From UBA5972 sp964588725 (GTDB lineage Bacteria > Pseudomonadota > Alphaproteobacteria > Rhodobacterales > Rhodobacteraceae): a stretch of DNA of 36,720 bases. The notes beneath the pieces were generated by a model. It searched no databases and was not told the origin of the DNA. It worked only from the letters and a program-made list of their open reading frames with translations. Positions within the stretch are counted from its first letter, which is position 1. Each line of letters opens with the position of its first letter. This document shows, piece after piece, positions 17,746-26,723 of this stretch. The stretch is from positions 1 through 36,720 of the forward strand of contig CAZPQL010000024.1 in NCBI GenBank assembly GCA_964588725.1, written 5' to 3'. The translations under genes were made by a program, and so were the position numbers.

Positions 17746-18615
17746 ATGAAGATAACTGACAACACACGCGGCGCATTTCTGATGATGGGTTCCATGGCGG
17801 CGTTCACGCTGAACGACGCGTCGATCAAATCGGTGGCCGGTGACATGCATTTGTTTCAGGCAGTGTTTCTGCGCGGGATTTTGACCACAATATTGATTGG
17901 ATTATTGGCCGGATTGCGCGGGCATATGACGTTTGTACACAGCAGGCGCGACTGGCGCATCATCACGATGAGAACGCTGGCGGAAATCGGCGCGACAGTG
18001 GCGTTTTTAAGCGCTTTGTTCCACATGCCCATCGCCGATGTAACTGCGATATTGCAAGTGCTGCCACTGGCGATCACATTTGCGGGCGCCTTGTTTCTGG
18101 GCGAAAAGGTCGGGTGGCGGCGTTACGGCGCCATCGCGCTGGGATTCGCGGGTGTGTTGCTGATCGTGCGCCCCGGTGGTGACGGCTTTTCAAGCTATGC
18201 GCTTTTGGCACTTCTGGCCGTGGGGTTTGTAGTGGTGCGCGATCTGGCCACCCGCAGGCTGTCGCCACAGGTGCCGTCCCTTTCTGTGGCTTTCATCACG
18301 GCACTTGCGATCACAATCCTTTCGGGTAGTGCCACGATGCTTATCGACTGGCAGGCCGTCACAGCGCAATCGGCAGGTTTTCTGGTTGCCGCGTCGGTAT
18401 TTATCATTGGTGGTTACGTGCTAAGCATCATGGTCATGCGGGTTGGTGAAATCGCCTTTGTCGCGCCGTTTCGCTACAGCGCGCTGGTTTGGGCCATTGT
18501 GCTGGGAGTCGTGGTGTTTGGTGACATCCCCGATTTCTGGACGGTGTTCGGCAGCGTGGTGGTCGTGGGAACGGGCTTGTTCAGCTTTTACCGCGAGCGG
18601 GTATTGGCAAAGTAG
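17746..18615 (+). CDS. DMT family (EamA-type) transporter
   Basis: Inner-membrane drug/metabolite transporter superfamily protein, 289 aa, with about ten hydrophobic helices arranged as two EamA repeats. The first repeat includes RGAFLMMGSMAAFTLNDASIKSVAGD and LPLAITFAGALFLGEKVGWRRYGAIALGFAGVLLIVRPG, the classic end of an EamA repeat. The second ends PFRYSALVWAIVLGVVVFGDIPDFWTVFGSVVVVGTGLFSFYRER. The substrate is not predictable. ATG 17746 (MKITDNTRG) is chosen over the upstream frame start because family proteins begin close to TM1. It lies divergent to the hydroxylase-like gene, and both separate rpoC from rpsL. Confidence 0.85.
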   Translation: MKITDNTRGAFLMMGSMAAFTLNDASIKSVAGDMHLFQAVFLRGILTTILIGLLAGLRGHMTFVHSRRDWRIITMRTLAEIGATVAFLSALFHMPIADVTAILQVLPLAITFAGALFLGEKVGWRRYGAIALGFAGVLLIVRPGGDGFSSYALLALLAVGFVVVRDLATRRLSPQVPSLSVAFITALAITILSGSATMLIDWQAVTAQSAGFLVAASVFIIGGYVLSIMVMRVGEIAFVAPFRYSALVWAIVLGVVVFGDIPDFWTVFGSVVVVGTGLFSFYRERVLAK

Positions 18616-18737
18616 CCTGACCAGAAAACGGAGACCCCTGCCGGGGTCATTACTGTGTGACCCTGCGGGTCGGTGCGCGTTGCGCAAGAGTATTTTTGCA
18701 AAGATGAAATCGATGTAAAAAGGCGGTTGGCGACCTG
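18616..18737 (+). other. Gap upstream of str promoter with two small hairpins
   Basis: GACCCC-TGCC-GGGGTC (18633-18648) and GACCC-TGC-GGGTC (18659-18671) lie just after the DMT stop. They lack a T-run but may serve as a weak or Rho-assisted end for the DMT transcript. Confidence 0.4.
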
Positions 18738-18766
18738 TTGACACCCTTGGCGACTCCCCCTATACG
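18738..18766 (+). promoter_or_regulatory. str operon promoter (rpsL-rpsG-fusA-tuf...)
   Basis: TTGACA (18738-18743) matches the -35 consensus exactly. TATACG (18761-18766) follows after exactly 17 nt and a C-rich spacer end. This is the best sigma70 promoter in the window and sits where the str operon must begin. The expected start near 18773 leaves a leader of about 195 nt. Confidence 0.8.
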
Positions 18767-18772
18767 CGCGTT

Positions 18773-18967
18773 TGTTGTGAGGGGGTTCTCTTTTTCACAG
18801 ATAAAGCCACAATTTGGCGGTCATGATCCGGGTTTTTGCCTCGATCCTCTGGAATTTAGCTGCGGCGCTTCCCGAAGAAAATTAGGGGACGCTGGCGGTT
18901 TCGGCGTTTTGCATGTTTGCACCGCGCTTGCATGAGTTTGAAACGGGTAAGACGGGGAACATACCGA
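18773..18967 (+). promoter_or_regulatory. Long rpsL leader
   Basis: About 195 nt lie between the predicted start and the rpsL ATG, far more than translation needs. No terminator or known riboswitch is recognisable. Ribosomal protein autoregulation (for example by S7, which controls the str operon in E. coli from the rpsL-rpsG gap) is a possibility only. The rpsL ribosome site itself is weak (GGGGA). Confidence 0.3.
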
Positions 18968-19339
18968 ATGCCAACAATCCAACAGCTGATCCGCAAGCCG
19001 CGGCAGCCAAAAATTAAGCGCTCCAAATCGCAGCATTTGCAGTCTTGCCCGCAAAAGCGCGGCGTCTGTACGCGCGTTTACACCACCACGCCGAAAAAAC
19101 CGAATTCGGCCATGCGCAAAGTGGCCAAGGTGCGCCTCACCAACGGGTTCGAGGTGATTTCCTATATTCCCGGCGAAAGCCACAACCTGCAGGAACACTC
19201 GGTTGTTCTGATCCGTGGCGGTCGTGTGAAAGACCTGCCCGGCGTGCGTTATCACGTGTTGCGCGGTGTGCTGGATACCCAAGGTGTGAAAGATCGTCGT
19301 CAGCGTCGCTCCAAATACGGCGCCAAGCGTCCCAAATAA
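18968..19339 (+). CDS. rpsL: 30S ribosomal protein S12
   Basis: S12 lies at the decoding site and controls tRNA selection. The 123-aa protein is complete: MPTIQQLIRKPRQ, KSQHLQSCPQKRGVCTRVYTTTPKKPNSAMRKVAKVRL, GGRVKDLPGVRYHVLRGVLD and the basic end RRQRRSKYGAKRPK. The lysines in PKKPNS and RVKDLPGV, changed in streptomycin-resistant strains of other bacteria, are unchanged. ATG 18968 is the family start; the frame extends upstream to 18917 but without family sequence. rpsG follows after 12 nt. Confidence 0.98.
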   Translation: MPTIQQLIRKPRQPKIKRSKSQHLQSCPQKRGVCTRVYTTTPKKPNSAMRKVAKVRLTNGFEVISYIPGESHNLQEHSVVLIRGGRVKDLPGVRYHVLRGVLDTQGVKDRRQRRSKYGAKRPK

Positions 19340-19351
19340 GGATTACCGAAC

Positions 19352-19822
19352 ATGTCACGACGCCACGCCGCCGAAAAAAGAGCCGTACTGCCCGACGCCA
19401 AATATGGCGATACGGTTTTGACGAAATTCATGAACAACCTGATGTTGGACGGTAAGAAATCCGTCGCCGAGCGTATCGTTTACGGCGCGCTTGACCGCGT
19501 TGAGGGCAAAATGAAACGCGCTCCTGTAGAAGTGTTTCACGAGGCGCTGGAAAACATCAAGCCATCGGTCGAAGTGCGTTCACGCCGCGTCGGTGGGGCG
19601 ACCTATCAGGTTCCGGTCGAAGTACGCGTTGAGCGCCGCGAGGCACTGGCGATCCGCTGGCTGATCAAAGCGTCGCGTACGCGCAACGAAAACACCATGG
19701 AAGAACGGCTGGCATCCGAGTTGATGGACGCTGTGAACGCACGCGGTTCGGCCGTGAAGAAACGGGAAGATACCCACAAAATGGCCGAGGCGAATAAGGC
19801 CTTCAGCCATTACCGCTGGTAA
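19352..19822 (+). CDS. rpsG: 30S ribosomal protein S7
   Basis: S7 nucleates assembly of the 30S head by binding the 3' domain of 16S rRNA and touches E-site tRNA. The 156-aa protein carries MSRRHAAEKRAVLPDAKYGD, VLTKFMNNLMLDGKKSVAERIVY, the beta hairpin region VEVRSRRVGGATYQVPVEVR, and the C-terminal REDTHKMAEANKAFSHYRW. AAGGA lies upstream of the ATG. In E. coli S7 represses its own operon; the 12-nt rpsL-rpsG gap here is too short to hold the E. coli type of site. Confidence 0.98.
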   Translation: MSRRHAAEKRAVLPDAKYGDTVLTKFMNNLMLDGKKSVAERIVYGALDRVEGKMKRAPVEVFHEALENIKPSVEVRSRRVGGATYQVPVEVRVERREALAIRWLIKASRTRNENTMEERLASELMDAVNARGSAVKKREDTHKMAEANKAFSHYRW

Positions 19823-19846
19823 GATTTTTGAAAGAGCACAAGTACG

Positions 19847-21964
19847 ATGGCACGTGAATATCCACTGAACGAATACCGTAACTTCGGGATTATGGCGCAT
19901 ATCGATGCGGGTAAAACCACCTGCACCGAGCGGATTTTGTATTACACGGGCAAATCGCACAACATCGGCGAAGTGCACGATGGTGCGGCCACCATGGACT
20001 GGATGGAACAGGAACAAGAGCGCGGGATCACGATTACTTCGGCTGCGACCACGACGTTCTGGGCGCGCACCGAGGACGGAAAATCCGAACAGTCGCGCAA
20101 GCACCGCATGAACATCATCGACACGCCCGGCCACGTCGATTTTACCATCGAGGTCGAACGCTCGCTGGCGGTTCTGGACGGCGCGATTGCGCTGCTCGAT
20201 GCCAACGCCGGTGTCGAGCCACAGACCGAAACCGTCTGGCGTCAGGCCGACAGGTATAAGGTTCCGCGTATTGTATTCGTCAACAAGATGGACAAAATCG
20301 GGGCCGATTTCTTTAACTGTGTTGAAATGATCAAAACCCGCGTCGGCGGCAACCCGTTGCCAATTCAGTTGCCGATTGGTGCCGAGACCGAACTGGAAGG
20401 CATTGTCGATCTGATCACCATGCAGGAATGGGTCTGGGCCGGCGAGGATCTGGGTGCGTCCTGGGAAATCCGCGAAATTCGTGCCGACCTCAAGGACAAA
20501 GCCGACGAAATGCGCGCTGAAATGATCGAAATGGCTGTCGAAATGGACGACGACGTCATGGAGGCCTATCTGGATGGCAATGAGCCCGATGTGGATACGC
20601 TGCGCAAATTGATCCGCAAAGGCACCATTGCAATGGCGTTCGTCCCCATTCTGGCCGGTTCGGCGTTCAAGAACAAAGGTGTTCAGCCCTTGCTGAATGC
20701 GGTGATCGACTTTTTGCCCAGTCCGCTGGATGTGGTCGATTACATGGGCTTTAAACCGGGCGATTCAACCGAGACACGCGACATCGCGCGTCGTGCCGAT
20801 GACGACATGGCGTTTTCCGGTCTGGCGTTCAAAATCATGAACGACCCGTTTGTCGGTACACTGACGTTTACCCGAATTTATTCCGGCACTTTGACCAAGG
20901 GTGACGCGATGCTCAATTCGACGAAAGAGAAAAAAGAACGCGTCGGACGCATGATGATGATGCATTCCAACGACCGCGTGGAAATCTCCGAGGCATTTGC
21001 TGGCGATATCATCGCGCTGGCGGGTCTGAAGGCCACGACAACAGGCGACACGCTGTGTTCGGACAAAGAGCCGGTTGTTCTGGAAACGATGACTTTCCCC
21101 GATCCCGTTATCGAGATTGCTGTTGAGCCAAAAACCAAGGCGGATCAGGAAAAAATGTCCACCGGGCTGGCCCGTCTGGCCGCCGAGGATCCCTCGTTTC
21201 GTGTGGAAACCGATTTTGAAAGCGGTCAGACCATCATGAAGGGCATGGGCGAGCTTCACCTTGATATTCTGGTGGACCGTCTGAAACGTGAATTCAAGGT
21301 CGAGGCCAACATCGGCGCGCCGCAGGTGGCGTATCGTGAAACGATTTCGCACGAAGCAGAAGTGACCTACACCCACAAGAAACAATCGGGTGGATCGGGT
21401 CAGTTTGCCGAAGTGAAAATGATCATCTCGCCCGTTGAGCCCGGTGAAGGTTACAGTTTTGAAAGCCGCATCGTCGGTGGGTCAATCCCGAAAGAGTACA
21501 TTCCCGGTGTCGAAAAAGGTATAGATTCCGTGATGGACAGCGGCCCGCTGGCCGGCTTCCCGGTTATCGATTTCAAGGTCGCGCTGATCGACGGTAAATT
21601 CCACGACGTTGACAGCAGCGTCATGGCGTTTGAAATCGCCGGACGTATGGGTATGCGCGAAGGTCTGCGCAAAGCGGGTGCCAAAATGCTTGAACCTGTC
21701 ATGAAAGTCGAAGTTGTGACGCCCGAAGAATACACTGGCGGTATCATTGGCGACCTGACCTCCCGGCGCGGGATGGTGCAGGGGCAGGACACCCGCGGCA
21801 ACGCGATTGCCATTGATGCAAATGTCCCGCTGGCCAATATGTTTGGCTATATTAACACGCTGCGCTCCATGTCATCGGGACGTGCCAATTTCACTATGCA
21901 GTTCTCGCATTATGACAGTGTGCCGCAAAGTATCTCTGATGAAATCCAGGCAAAATTTGCCTAA
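19847..21964 (+). CDS. fusA: Elongation factor G
   Basis: EF-G is the GTPase that drives translocation and, with RRF, ribosome recycling. The 705-aa protein has all G motifs in the first 160 residues (AHIDAGKTTC, RGITITSAA, IDTPGHVDFT, NKMDKIGADF). Domain II follows (FVGTLTFTRIYSGTL), then domains III-V with MGELHLDILVDRL and the C-terminal DLTSRRGMVQGQ and FGYINTLRSMSSGRANFTMQFSHYD. Length is typical. It sits 24 nt after rpsG and 45 nt before tuf. Confidence 0.98.
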   Translation: MAREYPLNEYRNFGIMAHIDAGKTTCTERILYYTGKSHNIGEVHDGAATMDWMEQEQERGITITSAATTTFWARTEDGKSEQSRKHRMNIIDTPGHVDFTIEVERSLAVLDGAIALLDANAGVEPQTETVWRQADRYKVPRIVFVNKMDKIGADFFNCVEMIKTRVGGNPLPIQLPIGAETELEGIVDLITMQEWVWAGEDLGASWEIREIRADLKDKADEMRAEMIEMAVEMDDDVMEAYLDGNEPDVDTLRKLIRKGTIAMAFVPILAGSAFKNKGVQPLLNAVIDFLPSPLDVVDYMGFKPGDSTETRDIARRADDDMAFSGLAFKIMNDPFVGTLTFTRIYSGTLTKGDAMLNSTKEKKERVGRMMMMHSNDRVEISEAFAGDIIALAGLKATTTGDTLCSDKEPVVLETMTFPDPVIEIAVEPKTKADQEKMSTGLARLAAEDPSFRVETDFESGQTIMKGMGELHLDILVDRLKREFKVEANIGAPQVAYRETISHEAEVTYTHKKQSGGSGQFAEVKMIISPVEPGEGYSFESRIVGGSIPKEYIPGVEKGIDSVMDSGPLAGFPVIDFKVALIDGKFHDVDSSVMAFEIAGRMGMREGLRKAGAKMLEPVMKVEVVTPEEYTGGIIGDLTSRRGMVQGQDTRGNAIAIDANVPLANMFGYINTLRSMSSGRANFTMQFSHYDSVPQSISDEIQAKFA

Positions 21965-22009
21965 CGGCGGGCTTTCACCCACCAACGACACAAAAAGGAG
22001 GCCAAACAA

Positions 22010-23185
<1,176 letters not shown>

Positions 23186-23202
23186 TCAGCACTAAGCCTT
23201 GT

Positions 23203-23227
23203 GCGACGGGGTGCTAAATCCCGTCGC
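23203..23227 (+). terminator. Hairpin between tuf and rpsJ
   Basis: GCGACGGG (23203-23210) and CCCGTCGC (23220-23227) form an 8-bp perfect stem with a 9-nt loop. Only a short T-poor stretch (AGTTTA) follows. It may partly terminate the abundant tuf mRNA or act as an S10-operon leader element ahead of rpsJ. Confidence 0.5.
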
Positions 23228-23265
23228 AGTTTACGAAACCTGCAGCCCTAACAAAGAGGCAAGAT

Positions 23266-23574
23266 ATGCAAGGTCAGACAATACGAATTCGGCTGAAAGC
23301 CTTCGATTACCGCGTGCTGGACACAAGTACGTTGGAAATCGTCAACACGGCCAAAAGGACTGGCGCGCAGGTGCGCGGCCCCATCCCGCTGCCGCGCAAA
23401 ATTGAAAAATTCACCGTTCTGCGTGGCCCCCACGTAAATAAAAAATCGCGTGAACAATTCGAAATTAGGACGCACAAGCGTCTTTTGGACATCGTTGATC
23501 CGACACCACAAACCGTGGACGCGCTGATGAAGCTCGACCTTGCTGCGGGTGTGGACGTCGAGATCAAATTGTAA
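23266..23574 (+). CDS. rpsJ: 30S ribosomal protein S10
   Basis: S10 is a 30S head protein and, as NusE, a partner of NusG and the antitermination complex. The 102-aa protein is complete: GQTIRIRLKAFDYRVLDTSTLEIVNTAKRTGAQVRGPIPLPRKIEKFTVLRGPHVNKKSREQFEIRTHKRLLDI. The ribosome site is AGAGG upstream of the ATG. It heads the S10 gene group, joined to tuf with only an 80-nt gap; no separate promoter is obvious. Confidence 0.98.
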   Translation: MQGQTIRIRLKAFDYRVLDTSTLEIVNTAKRTGAQVRGPIPLPRKIEKFTVLRGPHVNKKSREQFEIRTHKRLLDIVDPTPQTVDALMKLDLAAGVDVEIKL

Positions 23575-23589
23575 GGGAGCCAGAATTCA

Positions 23590-24426
23590 ATGCGCTCTGG
23601 AGTAATTGCAAAGAAACTGGGCATGACCCGGCTTTTCATGGAAGACGGTAAACAGGTCCCTGTAACCGTTTTGCAAATGGAAAACCTGCAGGTCGTCGCA
23701 CAGCGAACCGGCGACAAAGACGGCTATTCGGCTGTGCAGCTTGGTTGCGGATCGGCAAAAGCCAATCGCACATCGGGTGCCATGCGCGGCCATTTCGCTG
23801 CCGCCAAAGTCGAACCGAAAAGGAAGATCGCGGAATTTCGGGTCAGCCCGGAAAACCTGATCGATGTTGGCGAAGAAATCACCGCGAACCATTACTTTGA
23901 GGGCCAGTTCGTTGACGTTGCCGGCACCTCGATCGGTAAGGGATTTCAAGGCGGAATGAAACGCCACAACTTTGGTGGCTTGCGGGCGACACATGGTGTG
24001 TCGATTTCGCACCGGTCACACGGTTCCACCGGTCAGTGTCAGGAACCCGGCAAGGTATTCAAAGGCAAGAAAATGGCCGGTCACATGGGGGCTGCACGGG
24101 TGACCACGCAGAACCTGCAGGTGGTGCGCACGGATGTAGACCGTGGGTTGATCATGATCAAAGGGGCTGTGCCCGGTTCCAAAGGTGGATGGGTGACCGT
24201 CAAGGATGCGATCAAGAAACCAACCCCCGACAACGTGATTTTGCCCGCTGCGCTGCGTTCTGCTGCCAAAGCCGCCGCCGAGGCCGCAGAAGCCGCCGCC
24301 GCAGAAGCCGCCGCCGCCGAAGCCGCTGCCGCAGAAGCGGCCGCCGCAGAGGAACAGGCCGCAATGGAAGCCGCCGAGTCAGAGACATCCGCCGCCGAAA
24401 CACCAGCAGAAGGTGAAGACAAATGA
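23590..24426 (+). CDS. rplC: 50S ribosomal protein L3 with long Ala/Glu tail
   Basis: L3 helps start 50S assembly and reaches toward the peptidyl transferase centre. The core (residues 1 to about 215) is standard: MRSGVIAKKLGMTRLF, GFQGGMKRHNFGGLRATHGVS, and GSTGQCQEPGKVFKGKKMAGHMG, which contains the glutamine methylated in E. coli L3. Beyond the core there is a low-complexity extension of about 60 residues (AAEAAAAEAAAAE repeats, then EEQAAMEAAESETSAAETPAEGEDK), encoded by imperfect repeats of GCC GCC GCC GAA type at about 24262-24360. The E. coli protein is 209 aa, this one 278. The stop overlaps the rplD start by 4 nt (ATGA). Confidence 0.97.
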   Translation: MRSGVIAKKLGMTRLFMEDGKQVPVTVLQMENLQVVAQRTGDKDGYSAVQLGCGSAKANRTSGAMRGHFAAAKVEPKRKIAEFRVSPENLIDVGEEITANHYFEGQFVDVAGTSIGKGFQGGMKRHNFGGLRATHGVSISHRSHGSTGQCQEPGKVFKGKKMAGHMGAARVTTQNLQVVRTDVDRGLIMIKGAVPGSKGGWVTVKDAIKKPTPDNVILPAALRSAAKAAAEAAEAAAAEAAAAEAAAAEAAAAEEQAAMEAAESETSAAETPAEGEDK

Positions 24427-25043
24427 AGGCCGATGTAATCAAGCTTGACGCCAAAAAGGCCGGTTCGGTCGATTTGCCCGACGCCATCTTTGGTCTGGAG
24501 CCGCGCGCGGATATTCTTCAACGCGTCGTGCGCTATCAACTGGCGAAACGTCAGGCCGGAACCCACAAGGTGAAAACCCGTTCTGAGACCAGCTATTCGA
24601 CCAAGAAAGTCGTCCGGCAAAAGGGCTCGGGCGGTGCGCGCCACGGTTCGCGCAATGCGCCGATCTTTCGCGGTGGTGGTGTTTACAAAGGCCCCACACC
24701 ACGCAGCCACGGCCACGATCTGACCAAAAAGTTTCGCGCATTGGGCCTGAAACATGCATTGTCTGCCAAAGTAGCGGCAGGTGAGCTGGTTGTTCTGGAT
24801 GTCGCTGAACTGAAAGACGGCAAGACCAATTCACTGGCCAAAGCTCTGAAAAAACTGGGCTGGAAGCGCACACTGGTGATCGACGGTGCCGAAGTGAACG
24901 AAAATTTTGCCCAAGCCGCCCGCAATATCGAAGGTGTCGACGTGCTGCCATCCATGGGGGCCAACGTCTATGACATCCTGCGCCGCGACACACTGGTGTT
25001 GACCAAAGCCGGTGTTCAAGCCTTGGAGGCTCGACTGAAATGA
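24423..25043 (+). CDS. rplD: 50S ribosomal protein L4
   Basis: L4 binds domain I of 23S rRNA and its loop lines the exit tunnel. The 206-aa protein shows the extended tunnel loop KTRSETSYSTKKVVRQKGSGGARHGSRNAPIFRGGGVYKGPTPRSHGHDLTKK and the C-terminal globular part (VIDGAEVNENFAQAARNIEGVDVLPSMGANVYDILRRDTLVLTKAGVQALE). In E. coli L4 also represses the S10 operon. It overlaps rplC and rplW by 4 nt each (ATGA), so the three are translationally coupled. Confidence 0.98.
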   Translation: MKADVIKLDAKKAGSVDLPDAIFGLEPRADILQRVVRYQLAKRQAGTHKVKTRSETSYSTKKVVRQKGSGGARHGSRNAPIFRGGGVYKGPTPRSHGHDLTKKFRALGLKHALSAKVAAGELVVLDVAELKDGKTNSLAKALKKLGWKRTLVIDGAEVNENFAQAARNIEGVDVLPSMGANVYDILRRDTLVLTKAGVQALEARLK

Positions 25044-25336
25044 GTGCAAAAGCTGAACTTTACGACGTGATCCGTAAACCTGTGATCACCGAAAAAGCAA
25101 CCATGGCGTCCGAAGCTAACGCCGTGGTGTTTGAAGTGGCGATTGCCGCCAACAAGCCGTTGATCAAAGAAGCGGTCGAAACGCTGTTTGGCGTCAAGGT
25201 GAAAGCGGTGAACACCACCATCACCAAAGGCAAAGCCAAACGCTTTAAGGGCGTTTTGGGCCGGCGCAAGGATGTGAAGAAAGCCTATGTTACCCTGGAA
25301 GAGGGTAACACGATTGATGTGAGCACGGGGCTTTAA
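25040..25336 (+). CDS. rplW: 50S ribosomal protein L23
   Basis: L23 lies at the tunnel exit and is the docking point for trigger factor and SRP. The 98-aa protein is complete (LYDVIRKPVITEKATM, VEVAIAANKPLIKEAVETLFGVKVKAVNT, GRRKDVKKAYVTLEEGNTIDV). In the canonical S10 operon rplB follows at once. Here a terminator is found 26-57 nt after the stop, and 4.7 kb of unrelated genes come before rplB. Confidence 0.98.
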   Translation: MSAKAELYDVIRKPVITEKATMASEANAVVFEVAIAANKPLIKEAVETLFGVKVKAVNTTITKGKAKRFKGVLGRRKDVKKAYVTLEEGNTIDVSTGL

Positions 25337-25350
25337 GCTTTCCATTTGAT

Positions 25351-25370
25351 AAACCAAAGGGTGCGCATTT
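25351..25370 (+). repeat. 20-nt direct repeat, copy 1
   Basis: AAACCAAAGGGTGCGCATTT matches 28525-28544 (AAACCGAAGGGTGCGCATTT) at 19 of 20 positions. It lies 15 nt after the rplW stop and overlaps the first arm of the terminator. Confidence 0.6.
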
Positions 25371-25393
25371 TTTTTTAATGCGCATTCTTTTTT
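25362..25393 (+). terminator. Rho-independent terminator after rplW
   Basis: TGCGCATT (25362-25369) and AATGCGCA (25377-25384) form an 8-bp perfect stem with a 7-T loop. A T-rich tail follows (TTCTTTTTT to 25393). It would end the rpsJ-rplCDW transcript before the accessory block. Confidence 0.8.
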
Positions 25394-25440
25394 AACCGAA
25401 AAATGTTGACAAAGTTTGCCATAATCCCCATTTTTAGCGG

Positions 25441-25686
25441 ATGGCAACCATGAACGTCTCCCTCCCTGGGCCAATGAAAGACTGGACTGAATCCCGGACT
25501 AAGGAGGGGAGTTTCGCCAATACCAGCGATTACGTCCGCCACCTGATCCGTCAGGACAAAGAGCGGGAAGAGGCGATTACACATCTTCAAACAGAGATAG
25601 ACAGGGGAATTGCCAGCGGCGAACCGGCCCCGTTTGACTTTGAAGAGTTCAAGACGGTCAGGCGGAGGGAGCATGGCCAGCGTTAA
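25441..25686 (+). CDS. ParD-like type II antitoxin
   Basis: An 81-aa protein of the ParD family (CC2985-like). The ribbon-helix-helix N-terminus is visible (MNVSLPGPMKDWTESRTKEGSFANTSDYVRHLIRQDKEREE), and the C-terminal half is the flexible toxin-binding part (DFEEFKTVRRRE). Such antitoxins bind their own promoter and neutralise ParE. The start is MATMNVSLP at 25441 or the ATG at 25450. TTGACA at 25406-25411 may be its -35, but no good -10 fits. It overlaps the toxin gene by 14 nt, and the pair sits right behind the rplW terminator. Confidence 0.85.
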   Translation: MATMNVSLPGPMKDWTESRTKEGSFANTSDYVRHLIRQDKEREEAITHLQTEIDRGIASGEPAPFDFEEFKTVRRREHGQR

Positions 25687-25990
25687 GCTGACCGAACTTC
25701 GCCTGACCCCTGTTGCGGTAAAAGACCTGACAAACATCTGGATTTACACGACCGATAAGTGGTCACTCGCGCAGGCGGATCGCTACATTGATGCGTTGAA
25801 TGACACGTTTCAGACTTTGCTGGAAATGCCAGAGATTGCTCGTGAATGGACCGAGTTTGACCCAAAAGTGCGCATACACCCAAGCGGGCAGCATGTGGTG
25901 GTATACCAGATTTCGCAAGAAGCGCTTGAGGTTGTGCGGGTTCTGGACGGTCAGCAGAACTGGCAGGCGATCTTGAAGATTGGGCAGTGA
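25673..25990 (+). CDS. ParE-like toxin (RelE/ParE superfamily)
   Basis: A 105-aa protein with the ParE/RelE pattern: VKLTELRLTPVAVKDLTNIWIYTTDKWSLAQADRYIDALNDTFQTLLEMPEIAREW, a basic strand (KVRIHPSGQHVVVYQI) and the C-terminal VVRVLDGQQNWQAIL, close to the common R-x-L-x2-R-M-D-x-E variants. Family members poison gyrase (ParE) or cleave mRNA (RelE). The ParD partner points to the gyrase-type branch, though this is not proven by sequence. The start at 25673 has GGAGG immediately upstream and overlaps the antitoxin stop. Confidence 0.85.
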   Translation: MASVKLTELRLTPVAVKDLTNIWIYTTDKWSLAQADRYIDALNDTFQTLLEMPEIAREWTEFDPKVRIHPSGQHVVVYQISQEALEVVRVLDGQQNWQAILKIGQ

Positions 25991-26000
25991 GGGGGGAATG

Positions 26001-26028
26001 CCCCGCACGGATCGTGGGGGGGTTTTTT
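26001..26028 (+). terminator. Terminator after parE
   Basis: CCCCGCACG (26001-26009) and CGTGGGGGG (26013-26021) pair with one mismatch around a GAT loop, followed by six T (26023-26028). Confidence 0.65.
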
Positions 26029-26168
26029 GAGGGACTTGAATCCACACACTTGTAGAGCAATCCACACCGGTTGCACGAAAAAGCAACATCTCTTTCACAT
26101 ATTTGGTTCAAATATTGCACAGTCGGCACTTTGGGCCCATATTGGTCGAAGAGGAAATCTATTCAAAC

Positions 26169-26720
26169 ATGTCTTACGATCCCAAAAAAGCGGCCCAGAC
26201 CATCGCGTATTTCGCCATGCAAGATGGGAACACCATCAACATTTTGAAGGCGGTGAAATTGGTGTATCTCGCTGACCGTGAAAGCTTGTCGAAACGTGGG
26301 CACCCAATACAAGACGAAGCTCGGGTTTCGATGCCACATGGCCCGGTTAATTCTTCCACTCTGGATTATTTGAACGGTGCTTATCGAAATGATGGTGGGT
26401 GGTCAAATTACCTGCAAGACCGCGCCAATAATGACGTTGGGCTTTCCAATTTGAATATGACTTTGGACGATCTTGATTGCCTTAGTGAAGGGGATATCGG
26501 CATTCTAAATATAGTGTGGATTCAATTCGGTCAGATGGATGGTTTCGATTTAGCCGACTGGACGCACAACCACATAGTTGAGTGGCAGGACCCAAATGGT
26601 TCATCTATCCCAATTCCCTTGGATCGAATAATGACGGCTGTTGGTCTGGATAATCCTTTGGAGCGTGCGCGCGAACTGAATAGCCTAAACCGTGCTTCTG
26701 ATTTACTGGCCTCACTTTGA
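26169..26720 (+). CDS. Panacea-domain (SocA/DUF4065-like) protein, likely antitoxin
   Basis: A 183-aa protein of the Panacea (DUF4065) family, recognised from KKAAQTIAYFAMQDGNTINILKAVKLVYLADRESLSKRG, MPHGPVNSSTLDYLNG and LSEGDIGILNIVW. The family includes the proteolytic adaptor SocA of Caulobacter and many antitoxins that neutralise diverse toxins. ATG 26169 (MSYDPKKAAQ) matches the usual N-terminus, but its ribosome site (AGAGGA) is rather far upstream. The frame continues back to a TTG at 26103. The region is visibly AT-richer than the ribosomal genes, suggesting transfer. A small gene begins 3 nt after its stop, forming an evident two-gene operon. Confidence 0.8.
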   Translation: MSYDPKKAAQTIAYFAMQDGNTINILKAVKLVYLADRESLSKRGHPIQDEARVSMPHGPVNSSTLDYLNGAYRNDGGWSNYLQDRANNDVGLSNLNMTLDDLDCLSEGDIGILNIVWIQFGQMDGFDLADWTHNHIVEWQDPNGSSIPIPLDRIMTAVGLDNPLERARELNSLNRASDLLASL

Positions 26721-26723
26721 TCT

